Assembly (NCBI GenBank): GCA_964512635.1
Contig: CAZEJB010000007.1
Span: forward strand, 56,570 to 120,569
DNA length: 64,000 bases
Direction of reading: 5' to 3'
Source: JADZFO01 sp964512635
GTDB taxonomy: Bacteria > 4484-113 > JAFGCY01
Positions 23,826 to 32,591 of this stretch are shown piece by piece. Under the pieces are notes generated by a model. That model was not told where the DNA came from. It made no database searches and saw only the letters and a program-made list of their open reading frames with translations. The translations under genes were made by a program, and so were the position numbers. The first letter of the stretch is position 1. Every line of letters starts with the position of its first letter.

Positions 23826-25559
23826 CTACTCGGTGCCTTCGCCCTTCAGCGGCCAGGTAGGCCGCGGCGGAAGCTGGCGGTAATCCAGTCGCGCCAGCTC
23901 GGCCAGCATGCTGGCTGTGTAGGCCGAGCTCAGCTGCTGCGCATAGTCCTGGGCCAGCCCGTTGAGCGCCCACGTAGTCAGTACCGCCTGGTTGTTCGGT
24001 ATCTCCACAATCTCTGGTGGTACCTCGCCTGCTTCCGGCGGAGCGGGGAAGTCCTGTTTCACGCGCTGGTACTGCAGGCTGGCCCAGCGCGGCAGATAGT
24101 TGTAATGCTGATCCGCAGCGAAGACCGCGTTGAACCAGGCAGCGTCGCTCGGCCCCTCCCACTGGCCAAGCCGCAGTGGCCAGACTGAAGCGAGCCCGCC
24201 CGTCGGGAGTCCAAGAAAATAGGCGGTGTAACCTGCGGGATGGTTGTTGCGCTGTGCGTCCCGCACTGCTTCACCGGGCGTGTAGTCATACAGAAACTGC
24301 GGGATGCTGGCGAAGAGCGCAGCCTCCTGATCCAGCAGGTCCTGCTGGGCAGCTTCAACCGCCGGCGCGTTGTTCTGCCAGGCCTGCGCCAGGTCCGAGA
24401 GCAGGTTGCTTGCCGTGAACAGGAAGCGCGGATCGCTGCGCCGCGTGGCCGCCAGACGCAGGCCATAGACATGCAGATCCTGCATCGCCGAGGCATCGCC
24501 AGAGAGCACGATGGACTGGACAAATGCGGCCAGGCCCCAGTCCTCAAAGAGCACGCCCGGTGGTGTTTCAGTGCAGCCGCTGTCCAGCACAAGCCCTGCC
24601 ACCGCCAGATTTCCGGGATCGCTGAAGGTGCTGGACCTGCCCGCCACGGCACTGAGCGGAAAGAGATACGGCAGCTCGTAGACCGGTGCCTGGTTACCGG
24701 CCCGCAGCATGTCCAGGGCACCGGCCTCGTCGCCTTGTAGTGCCAGGTACTGGGCCCTCACATAGAAGGGCCAGGCCGACTGCGGGTGCGCCGCGCTGAA
24801 GTCATCAAGAAATGCTGGCGGGCCGCTGGCAACCCTGCGGCCATGCAGCTGCACGCCGCTGCGCCGATCCGGCTGCGGCCAGCGGCCGATCGCATCCTGC
24901 AGCAGCCACTCTGCGTGCGTGATGTCGGACAAGGTTCCTTCTATTTCCAGGCTGCGCAGCTCGGCCGCGAGACTTGCCTGTCCACGTTCTCGCAGGATCT
25001 TCAGCGGAGCTAGACTCGCGCCGGCCATGACAGCGATGTCCGGCACCGCGCTGGCCTCGACCGCCGCCTCGTAAGGTACGAGCCAGGGCGGCGCGGCCGG
25101 CGGCTGCTCGCGATTCAGGTAGGCCCGCTCGCGCCTGCCATCCAGCCAGTCATGGACTGACTGAACATAGGCGTTTTGCATGTCCAGTTCAAAGAAGCTG
25201 TACTCAGTCTGGCCATAGAGGCAATAGTGGTACAGCTCCCAGTAGCGCGGGTCAGCGCCAAGATCCGCCCAGCTGATCAGCGTGTCTTCGTCCAACAGCG
25301 CCGGGTGCCAGTCCTGCAGGTCGTCCGGCGGATTTAGCGCCCGCCGATACACCTCCGCGCTGTAGCGGTCCCATAGCTCATCGCCCGTTGGCACTGGTGC
25401 TGCGCCAAAGACTTCGCTGTACGACGGCAATTCCTGCGGAAGAACACTTGAACTCTCTGTTTCAGGACTGGCAGGTTCTTCAGCGGCCCGGGCGGCGGCC
25501 GCCAGCAGCAGCAGAGCGAGCAGGCAGCAGGAGATTGCAAGGCGCAGTGTGATGGACAT
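23826..25559 (-). CDS. Secreted TPR-like family protein (paralogue 2)
   Basis: 577 residues, signal peptide AISCCLLALLLLAAAARAAEE. It is the closest relative of the protein at 21197: PTGDELWDRYSAEVYRRAL, DWHPALL, DPRYWELYHYC, MLRAGNQAPVYELPYLFPL, DPGNLAVAGLVLD, QDLHVYGLRLA and final LDYRQLPP. About 100 residues longer than paralogue 1, mainly in the N-terminal half. Predicted periplasmic, helical. -10 box TAGAAT ends six bases before ATG 25559. Function unknown; it probably performs the same kind of binding or scaffold role as the other three members. Confidence 0.8.
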   Translation of the reverse strand: MSITLRLAISCCLLALLLLAAAARAAEEPASPETESSSVLPQELPSYSEVFGAAPVPTGDELWDRYSAEVYRRALNPPDDLQDWHPALLDEDTLISWADLGADPRYWELYHYCLYGQTEYSFFELDMQNAYVQSVHDWLDGRRERAYLNREQPPAAPPWLVPYEAAVEASAVPDIAVMAGASLAPLKILRERGQASLAAELRSLEIEGTLSDITHAEWLLQDAIGRWPQPDRRSGVQLHGRRVASGPPAFLDDFSAAHPQSAWPFYVRAQYLALQGDEAGALDMLRAGNQAPVYELPYLFPLSAVAGRSSTFSDPGNLAVAGLVLDSGCTETPPGVLFEDWGLAAFVQSIVLSGDASAMQDLHVYGLRLAATRRSDPRFLFTASNLLSDLAQAWQNNAPAVEAAQQDLLDQEAALFASIPQFLYDYTPGEAVRDAQRNNHPAGYTAYFLGLPTGGLASVWPLRLGQWEGPSDAAWFNAVFAADQHYNYLPRWASLQYQRVKQDFPAPPEAGEVPPEIVEIPNNQAVLTTWALNGLAQDYAQQLSSAYTASMLAELARLDYRQLPPRPTWPLKGEGTE

Positions 25560-25565
25560 CTGCAG

Positions 25566-25571
25566 ATTCTA
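25566..25571 (-). promoter_or_regulatory. -10 box TAGAAT for the gene at 23826-25559 (leaderless)
   Basis: TAGAAT ends six bases (ctgcag) before ATG 25559. Confidence 0.55.
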
Positions 25572-25619
25572 GAACAAAGTTGCAGTGGAGCAGTGCTGCC
25601 AGGTGGCCAAGGACCGTGC

Positions 25620-26459
25620 TCACTTGTCCGGCTGCGTGGAATTGTCGACCTTTCCGCCTTCCATCCGGCAAAGCTGCTTCTCGATTCGTTGCAGCTGGCG
25701 TTTGACCCGCCGCAGTTCAACCTGTACTTCGACCTCGCCCGGGGCCGGCTCGCGGATGATGTAGCCGGTGATCACGGCGGTGATGCTGCCGACGATTACG
25801 ATGCCAAGGAAGGCGATGGAGATACTGACTACACGGCCCAGCGAGGTCACCGGCGCGACGTCGCCATAGCTGTCGGTGGTGGCCGAGGTGACCGCCAGCC
25901 ACAGCGCGTCCCACCAGGTGTGGATGGTCCCGCCGTGCCCGCGCTCGGCAAAATAGAGCAGTGATGAGCCGCCAAGCAGCAGCAGCGCGGTGGCGATCAG
26001 CAGCAGGTCAACGGGATGGTGCAGCAGCGCGCGGACCCAGTAGCGCCAGGCCTCGCGGGCCTGGGGGCTGAGTCGGAAGACCAGCAGGAAGCGGAGCACC
26101 CTGAAGATGCGCAGCCAGCGCAGCGGCCAGAGCAACGGGATCGCGCCGAGCAGCCAGAGGCTGCGGGTCAGGACATAAGCCCGCTGGTCCGGGTGGGTCC
26201 GCAGATTGTGGAAGTACTCCCACCAGAAGTAGAGGCAGCACAGCGTATCAAGACCGACCAGGCTTAAGCGCAGGGGCAGCAGGCCCAGGTTCTCCGGGCA
26301 GATATCAAACATCAGCACAGTCGCGAGGCCAACCGACAGTACAGTCAGCAGTGCTGTCAGCAGCTCGAGGCGCAAACGCTGCCGCGGCCGCACTGGCGCG
26401 CTGACAACCGCTGTGCCTGCGGCTGCATCCTGTCCGCCTGGCGGGACTGCCTTGTCCAT
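25620..26459 (-). CDS. Voltage-gated-type potassium channel
   Basis: 279 residues with six membrane helices. An Arg-rich S4-like helix (LRWLRIFRVLRFLLVFRL) is followed by S5, a pore loop and the selectivity filter TTDSYGDVAP around residue 200, then S6 (VVSISIAFLGIVIVGSIT). The filter reads SYGD where most potassium channels have GYGD. A C-terminal coiled coil (VELRRVKRQLQRIEKQL) suggests tetramer assembly. The N-terminus has a short proline/alanine-rich cytoplasmic tail. -10 box TACACT lies seven bases before the ATG. No operon partner. Confidence 0.88.
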   Translation of the reverse strand: MDKAVPPGGQDAAAGTAVVSAPVRPRQRLRLELLTALLTVLSVGLATVLMFDICPENLGLLPLRLSLVGLDTLCCLYFWWEYFHNLRTHPDQRAYVLTRSLWLLGAIPLLWPLRWLRIFRVLRFLLVFRLSPQAREAWRYWVRALLHHPVDLLLIATALLLLGGSSLLYFAERGHGGTIHTWWDALWLAVTSATTDSYGDVAPVTSLGRVVSISIAFLGIVIVGSITAVITGYIIREPAPGEVEVQVELRRVKRQLQRIEKQLCRMEGGKVDNSTQPDK

Positions 26460-26466
26460 AAGGCTA

Positions 26467-26472
26467 AGTGTA
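26467..26472 (-). promoter_or_regulatory. -10 box TACACT for the channel gene (leaderless)
   Basis: TACACT ends seven bases (tagcctt) before ATG 26459. Confidence 0.45.
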
Positions 26473-26518
26473 GCGCGGCCCGATCCGAGAGAAGCGAACT
26501 GACCAAGTGGAGCTCAGA

Positions 26519-26524
26519 TACAAT
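26519..26524 (+). promoter_or_regulatory. -10 box TACAAT for the gene at 26531-27616 (leaderless)
   Basis: TACAAT ends six bases (gcctgc) before GTG 26531, which decides the start over the in-frame GTG at 26507. Confidence 0.55.
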
Positions 26525-26530
26525 GCCTGC

Positions 26531-27616
26531 GTGACCCTCATCACTCCCCTGCTGGCTCGCGTTATTGTCGGTTTTGAAGACACTCTAGAGGAGTGCTTCG
26601 GCGATCCCAACTACGTTGAGCCGACCGCGGAAGAACGCGCCGCGGCGGAAGCCGCCGATCTGGCCGAGCGCGAACAGGACCGGCAGGAGCGCATGGCCGC
26701 GCTCGAAGCACGATTGGCTGAACTGCCGGAAGACACCGATCCTCGTTACAAACAAATGGGAGAGTTCCTGTACTCGGTGGGGCTCCCAAACAAGCCGACG
26801 CACCATGGTCTGCTGGATCCAACAGAGCCGTTGAACGAAGGGCTGACCGTGCTGTGGGCTGATTCGTCTGAAGAACTCGCCAACAAGCACGCTCTTAAGT
26901 ACGACCTGCCACGCCTCGACTTACACCTCCACAATCTGCCCCAACTGGTGCATGAACTTGAGAAACGCCCCATCCTGAATCTGTACAAGAGCATGATCAT
27001 TAGCACCGAAGGTCCAACTGAGGTCTATGCTGCTCTCAGGCGCCTGCTGGCAAGTCCAGCCAATTCTGACCGGACCAAGCTCTATGTTGGACTGCAGCGC
27101 GACTGGTGGGGCGAGAACAATGGAGACTTCTATTTGTCACTCGTCCTTGACCCTAGCTACAACGCCCTGTATGACGAAATCGCTGCCGAGTATTCAATTC
27201 TACGAGCCTATCTCAAGAGCTTCAAACTGATTGACACCCCCCGGAGTGAGCATGGCGCGGGCCGGCGCGTCGAGCTGCTGATCGGTTCAACGGCTTCGCC
27301 GGAGCATGAGGTCTCGATGAGTTGCAGCGTCTTCGCCACGGAAGAACTGGCCTCAGAGCTGCGACGCGGCATCTTCGTAGGCCGTCGAGGGTGGCTGTTG
27401 GCCGACCATGTTACACCGCAACAACTGGCAGACCACCTTGCTACAGAGGTACGGGGGCTGGTTGACGTTAACTGGGAACGTCTGTGCGTACATCTTTCAG
27501 AGTTCTTTGATTGGGATGGCTACGAATCCCTCTTTCAACTGTCAAACGCAGAGTTCGAGCGCCTGATCATGAAGCCAAGTCTGGACCTTTTTCAAAGAAG
27601 TAGCCTCAGGCGCTAG
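26531..27616 (+). CDS. Uncharacterised cytosolic protein
   Basis: 361 residues from GTG 26531. No signal peptide or membrane helix. Residues about 25-70 form an acidic, Ala/Glu/Arg-rich coiled coil (EERAAAEAADLAEREQDRQE); the rest is a mixed alpha/beta domain with no motif that I recognise (YVGLQRDWWGENNGDFYLSL, VELLIGSTASPEHEVSMSC). Composition is less GC-rich than the flanking genes, suggesting acquisition. Palindromic units follow its stop. It does not resemble a known toxin, immunity or phage protein. Confidence 0.7.
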   Translation: MTLITPLLARVIVGFEDTLEECFGDPNYVEPTAEERAAAEAADLAEREQDRQERMAALEARLAELPEDTDPRYKQMGEFLYSVGLPNKPTHHGLLDPTEPLNEGLTVLWADSSEELANKHALKYDLPRLDLHLHNLPQLVHELEKRPILNLYKSMIISTEGPTEVYAALRRLLASPANSDRTKLYVGLQRDWWGENNGDFYLSLVLDPSYNALYDEIAAEYSILRAYLKSFKLIDTPRSEHGAGRRVELLIGSTASPEHEVSMSCSVFATEELASELRRGIFVGRRGWLLADHVTPQQLADHLATEVRGLVDVNWERLCVHLSEFFDWDGYESLFQLSNAEFERLIMKPSLDLFQRSSLRR

Positions 27617-27643
27617 TACGCGACGAGCAGATTGTTTCGCCGC

Positions 27644-27679
27644 GGGCCTAGGCAAGCTAGGCCCCTCCGATCTTCGGAG
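27644..27679. repeat. Two adjacent micro-palindromes
   Basis: GGGCCTAG-gcaag-CTAGGCCC is followed directly by CTCCGA-tct-TCGGAG. The first can act as a terminator-like hairpin for the gene ending at 27616, but no T-run follows. The rest of 27617-27795 shows no gene. Confidence 0.6.
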
Positions 27680-27795
27680 CAACGTGCTCAAAGCTAGGCA
27701 GCGAGCATTAACTCCTGACGCGGGCCGGGTCAAGACGGGCGCTCCGGAGGCTTCGTCCTGCTCTGTGGCAGTGAGCAGGCTGTCAGTTCGCCAAC

Positions 27796-27801
27796 TACAA
27801 T
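27796..27801 (+). promoter_or_regulatory. -10 box TACAAT for the DUF2071 gene (leaderless)
   Basis: TACAAT ends seven bases (cccccgc) before GTG 27809. Confidence 0.5.
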
Positions 27802-27808
27802 CCCCCGC

Positions 27809-28618
27809 GTGCATCCCAACCAGGAGCAGCCCTGTGGCCCCAGCATGGCGCAGCGCATTGCGGTACGGCAGCGGCCGGCCGGGCGCGCTTTCATGTTCAA
27901 CCGCTGGGAGCGCCTGCTGTTCGCGCACTGGGAGTACCCCGTCGCCGACCTGGCCTATAGGATTCCACAGGGTCTACACCTCGATACATACGACGGCAAA
28001 GCATATATAGGCGTGGTGCCCTTCCTGATGCGCCGGGTCACCCTGGCCGGCTGGCCAGTACTGCCGGGAATCTCCAGCTTCCTCGAGCTCAACGTGCGCA
28101 CCTATGTCTACGACGACTACGGCCGTCCCGGCGTCTGGTTCTTCAGCCTCGACTGCAACCAGCCGCTGGCGGTCATCGGCGCGCGGCGGCTGTATAACCT
28201 GCCTTATGAGCACGCCGCAATGCGCGCTGGCCTGGTCAGTGGAACCCAGTTGCATACTTACCAGTGCCGTCGGCGCGGGCACAGCTCCGCGCGCAGCTTT
28301 GGCATACCGACGCACGAACCTTATGGGCGGGCACAGTTCACTTGGCAACTATTGGAGACGCTGAAGGAGGCCGAGCCCGGCAGCCTGGAGTTCTTCCTCG
28401 CCGAGCGCTACCTGCTCTTCGCTTTTGACTATCGCCGCGAGAAGCTCTATAGCGGCGCCGTGCACCATGCCCCTTATCGCGTTGCCGCGCTGAAGGCAAC
28501 TGTATGGGACGAGCAGCCGCTGCTTTGGAACGGCTTTGAGGCGCCCAACAGACCGCCCGACCACTGCATGCTGGCCGCCAGCGTCGATGTTGAGATCTTC
28601 AAGCTGCAGGCGATGTAG
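27809..28618 (+). CDS. DUF2071 (YqjF-type) family protein
   Basis: 269 residues, GTG start. Family pattern throughout: FNRWERLLFAHWEYPVADLA near the N-terminus, GKAYIGVVPFLMRRV, FLELNVRTYVYDDYGRPGVW, FSLDCNQPLAVIGARRLYNLPY, and C-terminal HHAPYRVAALKA. Members are soluble proteins of about 240 residues with an acetoacetate-decarboxylase-like fold; their biochemical role is not established. Nothing in the neighbourhood (unknown gene upstream, HD-GYP convergent downstream) narrows it. Confidence 0.88.
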   Translation: MHPNQEQPCGPSMAQRIAVRQRPAGRAFMFNRWERLLFAHWEYPVADLAYRIPQGLHLDTYDGKAYIGVVPFLMRRVTLAGWPVLPGISSFLELNVRTYVYDDYGRPGVWFFSLDCNQPLAVIGARRLYNLPYEHAAMRAGLVSGTQLHTYQCRRRGHSSARSFGIPTHEPYGRAQFTWQLLETLKEAEPGSLEFFLAERYLLFAFDYRREKLYSGAVHHAPYRVAALKATVWDEQPLLWNGFEAPNRPPDHCMLAASVDVEIFKLQAM

Positions 28619-28636
28619 CCCCAGCGCGCGAGTCGG

Positions 28637-29857
28637 CTAGGTCAGCTCGAGCTTCACCGGCGCTTCCACTTCGGCCTGGCTCCAGCGCTGCGTTTCCTCA
28701 ATGATCGCGAAGCTCTCGATGCCGATTTGCGGATGCTCGACCAGGTGGATCGTCCGCGCCGCTCCGACCACGCTGTGTCCTTCCGGCCCATGTGTGATGG
28801 TCACCGTCGGCCGCGTTGGCAGGTGCAGCGGGAAGGATACCGGCTCGGCGATCTCGCCTGTCGAGAGGCGCAGCATGCTGCCGCGTGGATAGAGCAGCAC
28901 ATGCTTCAGGAAGGCGACGAAGATCCGCGGGCTGACACTGCTCTTGGTCTGGGCCAGCAGCATCTCGTAAGCCTGGTAGGGCTGGAAGCGCTCGCGCCAG
29001 TCGCGGGCGGTCACCAGCGCGGCGAACTTGTCGGCCAGGCTGACGATCTGGCTGAACTCGTGGATCGCCGAGCCGCGCTTGTTCTTTGGGTAGCCGCCAC
29101 CGTAGTAGTTCTCATGATGCTCAAAGGCCACTATGGCGGCCGTACTGCTGAAAGAGTTGACTTCCTCAAGGATGCGGCGGCCGAAGTAGCTGTGCTTGCG
29201 CACCTCGCCCCACTCGCTCTCCGTCAGGCGGCCGGGCTTGGCCAGCACCCGCGGGTTGACCCGCAGCATGCCCACGTCATAGAACAACGCAGCGATGCCG
29301 AGGTCCAGCAGGTGCGGCACGTTATAGCCCAACCCGGCGCCGATGCAGAGGCTGTAGACCCAGGCCGTCGGGCAGTGGCGCACGCAGCGCGCCTGGAAGA
29401 ATCGTGTTTGTCGCAGCAGCTCAAAACAGCGCCGTGAGCTGAACAGCAGGTCGATCGTGTGGTGGATCGTCTCCTCGACGACACGGGCCACCGCGGGCTC
29501 GCGGGTGCAGTGCTCGGGCCGGGCGAAGCTGGGGACCAGCTCCCAGAAGGCCTCGCGCAGCATACGCCCCATTCCGTCGTAGGTCGGCGGGCTGTCGTGG
29601 TTCAGCACCAGGCGCTTGTAGAACTCCACGTCCTGGTCGGAGAAGTGGATATAGATATGATCGACCTGCTGCTCACGCAGGCGCTCGATCAGCGCGCTGT
29701 CCAGCGCTGTGTTGTGGCGCAGCAGCATCTGGCCTCGGTGCTCCAGGTTGCGTGAAAGCACCATGCCAGGAACGGCCCGCTCGATCGGCACGCGGAATTC
29801 GGGCAGCGCCATCGCCGGCGCGTTATCCGTCCTGCTCAGTTCCTTGGCCACATCCAT
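28637..29857 (-). CDS. HD-GYP-type protein with degenerate metal site
   Basis: 406 residues. An N-terminal region of about 150 residues (GMVLSRNLEHRGQMLLRH) is followed by an HD-GYP domain at about 155-330. The normal HD pair is changed to YD (LFYDVGML, residues 192-199), while the later HHE (residues 247-249) and GGGYP (253-257) survive; LADKFAALV follows. Active family members degrade cyclic di-GMP with these metal ligands, so phosphodiesterase activity is doubtful and a binding or sensing role is more likely. A C-terminal 80-residue extension has PilZ-like beta character only by guess. Start ATG 29857 has no clear ribosome site or close -10. Confidence 0.8.
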   Translation of the reverse strand: MDVAKELSRTDNAPAMALPEFRVPIERAVPGMVLSRNLEHRGQMLLRHNTALDSALIERLREQQVDHIYIHFSDQDVEFYKRLVLNHDSPPTYDGMGRMLREAFWELVPSFARPEHCTREPAVARVVEETIHHTIDLLFSSRRCFELLRQTRFFQARCVRHCPTAWVYSLCIGAGLGYNVPHLLDLGIAALFYDVGMLRVNPRVLAKPGRLTESEWGEVRKHSYFGRRILEEVNSFSSTAAIVAFEHHENYYGGGYPKNKRGSAIHEFSQIVSLADKFAALVTARDWRERFQPYQAYEMLLAQTKSSVSPRIFVAFLKHVLLYPRGSMLRLSTGEIAEPVSFPLHLPTRPTVTITHGPEGHSVVGAARTIHLVEHPQIGIESFAIIEETQRWSQAEVEAPVKLELT

Positions 29858-29935
29858 CTTCTTGCGGCCCCGTCTGGGCCAGAGGGTATATCGGCAGGAA
29901 GACGCGCACTCAGCAATTGGCCGCGGTATGACGCG

Positions 29936-29984
29936 TGCGCACAGCTACAATCGCTGCAGTGCGTGCGGTCTACAGCAAACCGGG
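29936..29984 (+). repeat. 49-bp promoter/5'-end direct repeat, copy 1
   Basis: Differs by one base from 32543-32591. It covers the -10 box, the GTG start and the first eight codons (MRAVYSKPG) of the two paralogous membrane-protein genes, which are much less similar afterwards. Confidence 0.85.
29946..29951 (+). promoter_or_regulatory. -10 box TACAAT for membrane protein 1 (leaderless)
   Basis: TACAAT ends seven bases (cgctgca) before GTG 29959. Confidence 0.6.
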
Positions 29985-31149
29985 TGAAGTACTGAAGGGG
30001 TGGAACGAGGCTCTGCTTGGCCTGCGTGAGAGTCCTCTGCCTCGCTACTGGTGGGCTCAGGATCAAGCCGTCTCGGCAGCACGCCCCTGGTATGCCCGCG
30101 GGATCGGACTGTACCTGTTTGCGGCTGTGCTCAGCGCTGCGGTTTGCATAGTGATCTGGCTCCTCAATCAGCGGCTGGCGTCTTTCCCGGCCCGCAGCCT
30201 CACTGCGCATGAACTCGCCGCAGTCGAGCTTGGACTAGTCAGTGCCGCCGCCAGTGCTTCCGTCTGCCTCTATCTCATTACGCTGTTTCTTTCCCGTTTA
30301 CATCGCGCCATCTTCATCTGCCTCGGCTTTCTGGAAGCCCAGCCCAGGCGTGTGCAGCGGCGCAGCCTGGACGACCTGCTGGCAGTAGCCCGGCTTTCCG
30401 AAATGGAGTTGCTAGTTGGTCTCCTGGCTTATTGCCTTCGCAGCCTGCTGCCACCTCTGTGCGCAGTGTACTTTTCAGCGACGCTGTTCATCGTCTGCCT
30501 GCAAGCCACTGCCGGCGAGACTCGCGTGAATCCAATGCTTTTACTCTCCTACCTGCCGGTCGTACTGGCTGCCTGTCTGGGAGGAGCACTTGGGACGGCC
30601 AACAGCCTGCTGCTCAGCGTCGTACTGAGCCGCAGCTACCGTGCCAGCCTGCTGCCTCAGCTGGGCTCGGCGATGCAGATTATGCTGCAGGCGGTCAGTA
30701 TCCCGCTGCTGCTGGCCACATTCTCAGAGAGTGCTTTTCTCGGGTTGGTCTTCGATCGCTTTGGCCTTGCAGGCAGTCAGCTTGTGGTCATTGGGGAATT
30801 GTTCTTTCTGTTCCTCCTCGTCTACACGGCACGGAGAGTCACCGGACTGCGCTTCCTGCTGGGAAGCGGGCCATTGATAGCGCTTGGACTGTTTCTTGTC
30901 TTGCCGCTGGCCTCATCCATCCTCGACGGCGATCATTCCGGTTTAGCGTCATTACTGCTGCTTGGTCTCCTTGCAGTTCAGTGTTGCTTTTGCGGCGTCA
31001 ATCCGGTTTTGCCGAAGCTGTTGTCTGAAGGCAGTCATGAGGTCTTCCTCTTTACTATCAGCCTGATCCCGCAGCAGCTGGCACTGCTGCTGGTCCTGGC
31101 CGAACTGGCGCGGGATGCGGTGCTGCGTCGAAAGTGGGAGGGGACATGA
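29959..31149 (+). CDS. Multi-pass membrane protein, possibly ABC-2 permease-like (pair 1)
   Basis: 396 residues from GTG 29959, chosen because the -10 box and the identical start of the paralogue at 32566 (MRAVYSKPG) agree. About nine to ten membrane helices. A cytoplasmic stretch RRSLDDLLAVARLSEMELL is kept in the paralogue (RRSLDDLLAVSSLSEQELL) and resembles the coupling segment of ABC-2-type permeases, where a similar leu-leu-thr-pro-leu-ser pattern occurs; no ATPase gene is nearby. Ends ELARDAVLRRKWEGT, and its TGA overlaps the next ATG (ATGA at 31146-31149), so it is coupled to a TPR-like protein. Function unknown; the pairing suggests a membrane complex. Confidence 0.78.
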   Translation: MRAVYSKPGEVLKGWNEALLGLRESPLPRYWWAQDQAVSAARPWYARGIGLYLFAAVLSAAVCIVIWLLNQRLASFPARSLTAHELAAVELGLVSAAASASVCLYLITLFLSRLHRAIFICLGFLEAQPRRVQRRSLDDLLAVARLSEMELLVGLLAYCLRSLLPPLCAVYFSATLFIVCLQATAGETRVNPMLLLSYLPVVLAACLGGALGTANSLLLSVVLSRSYRASLLPQLGSAMQIMLQAVSIPLLLATFSESAFLGLVFDRFGLAGSQLVVIGELFFLFLLVYTARRVTGLRFLLGSGPLIALGLFLVLPLASSILDGDHSGLASLLLLGLLAVQCCFCGVNPVLPKLLSEGSHEVFLFTISLIPQQLALLLVLAELARDAVLRRKWEGT

Positions 31150-32528
31150 GAGGCGTTCAGGAGAGACAGCGGTCCGAGTATCAGCGCGATCCCCGCTGGC
31201 AAAATGCTCAGAGACGTATAGCCCTCCTTTTCTGGGCGCTGCTCTTGCTGTCGCCGCTGGTTCTGTGCATGCCGATCCTGGCGGCGCGTCTTCTGCCCGT
31301 GCGGCATCCGGCATCGACCGGCGACAAGCTGGCCGATGCACTGGTAGACGCATCAAGTCATGCGCGTAAGCACGCGCAGGGCAGGGAACTGCCAGGCAAT
31401 GGAGTCCTGACTAGCGGTCTGCTGGAAGAGCTGGAGCCGGCACTTGAGGGCGAGCCTGGCTGGAACGAACTGCTGGTGCTGGTTTCGAGCTATGACCCGG
31501 GGCCAATGGCTGCGGGCGGTCAGGGGCGCACGGAAGAGATTATCGAGAAGGCCAGGCAAAGCGGGGATCTAAGCCCTGAGCTCATGCTTATTGACCTGCA
31601 GCTTGCTCGGAAGGCACGAAGAGCCGAGGCCATCAAGGCTCATCTTCTCTCGATAAAGGAAGAAGAGTTTGATCGTCAACAGGAACTGGCAGGCCAGATT
31701 GAGCGCCTCGAAGCCCGGCACGAGGAGATGTACATTCAGAGCTTGAAGCAGCTTCAATCCGTGGACCAGGACAACGCTTATCCACTCTACCTGGAGGCCC
31801 AGGCTGAGCTTGAACGTGGGCATTACGACGCTGCACTGATCCTGCTCCGCAAGGGGAACGAGCTCCCAGCGGCCGATATGCTTCCACTCAGCCCGCGAAA
31901 ACAGTTTCTTGCGCTTTGCGCAACCGGGCGGCAGCCCAGGGATCAGCTCAGCGCGCTGTATCTGAGCTACGACTACACCGGCCTGCTGAGCGAGCCATTC
32001 CTTGATATCTACGAGAGTCTGGTGGTCAACGCGCAGCGCGATTCTGACCTGCAGCTTATGGACGATCTGCATACTTACCTGTGTCGCTTGGGCCGCGCCC
32101 ACGGTGTCTCTCGCGACCTCAGTCGCAAGTGCTGGTTTGCGCTGGATGATCTGGCGAATGCGCGCCTTGGCAGCGTGGCTGGCGGCCGCAAGCTCAGCTC
32201 CGATCAGAATGCAGCAATCATCGGCCTGCGCCGGAAGCTGAACTCGCTCAGTCAGCAGTACAGTGTGCCGGCGTACCTTGGCAGCTCGCATTGGGCGACA
32301 TACTCCAGTGGAGCTGGTCCCCAGGCCTGGCTCAGTTACGTCTCAGGCGTCCTGGATGAACAAGTCAGGTCTGTCAGTGAGGTTTATGACCAGGCCGGAG
32401 AATACGATTGGGAGGTCGACTGGTGTCGCAGCTCGATGCCTGGTGGCACTGTCTATGAGAGGCTGCGCGAACTTGAGCATTTCGACTACCGCAGCCTGAA
32501 CTGGACTGCCGACGGCTCAGGCCCCTAG
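31146..32528 (+). CDS. Membrane-anchored TPR-like family protein (pair 1, paralogue 3)
   Basis: 460 residues, start at the ATGA overlap with the previous gene. About 28 charged cytoplasmic residues, one membrane helix (IALLFWALLLLSPLVLCMPI), then an extracytoplasmic helical domain: STGDKLADALVD, a coiled coil (RQQELAGQIERLEARHEEMY), HYDAALILLRKGNELP, DDLHTYLCRLGRAHG, and a C-terminal LEHFDYRSLN. These match the secreted paralogues at 21197 and 23826. It probably forms a complex with the preceding membrane protein at the periplasmic face. No catalytic motif seen. Confidence 0.78.
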   Translation: MRGVQERQRSEYQRDPRWQNAQRRIALLFWALLLLSPLVLCMPILAARLLPVRHPASTGDKLADALVDASSHARKHAQGRELPGNGVLTSGLLEELEPALEGEPGWNELLVLVSSYDPGPMAAGGQGRTEEIIEKARQSGDLSPELMLIDLQLARKARRAEAIKAHLLSIKEEEFDRQQELAGQIERLEARHEEMYIQSLKQLQSVDQDNAYPLYLEAQAELERGHYDAALILLRKGNELPAADMLPLSPRKQFLALCATGRQPRDQLSALYLSYDYTGLLSEPFLDIYESLVVNAQRDSDLQLMDDLHTYLCRLGRAHGVSRDLSRKCWFALDDLANARLGSVAGGRKLSSDQNAAIIGLRRKLNSLSQQYSVPAYLGSSHWATYSSGAGPQAWLSYVSGVLDEQVRSVSEVYDQAGEYDWEVDWCRSSMPGGTVYERLRELEHFDYRSLNWTADGSGP

Positions 32529-32542
32529 CCTGCCGCGAAGCC

Positions 32543-32591
32543 TGCGCACAGCTACAATCGTTGCAGTGCGTGCGGTCTACAGCAAACCGGG
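32543..32591 (+). repeat. 49-bp promoter/5'-end direct repeat, copy 2
   Basis: Partner of 29936-29984 with one mismatch (ATCGTTGCA against ATCGCTGCA). Confidence 0.85.
32553..32558 (+). promoter_or_regulatory. -10 box TACAAT for membrane protein 2 (leaderless)
   Basis: TACAAT ends seven bases (cgttgca) before GTG 32566. Confidence 0.6.

Noticed and set aside
29959..31149. Definite ABC transporter permease
   Set aside because: Only one cytoplasmic segment resembles ABC-2 permeases and no ATPase gene is adjacent, so the call is left as a possibility.
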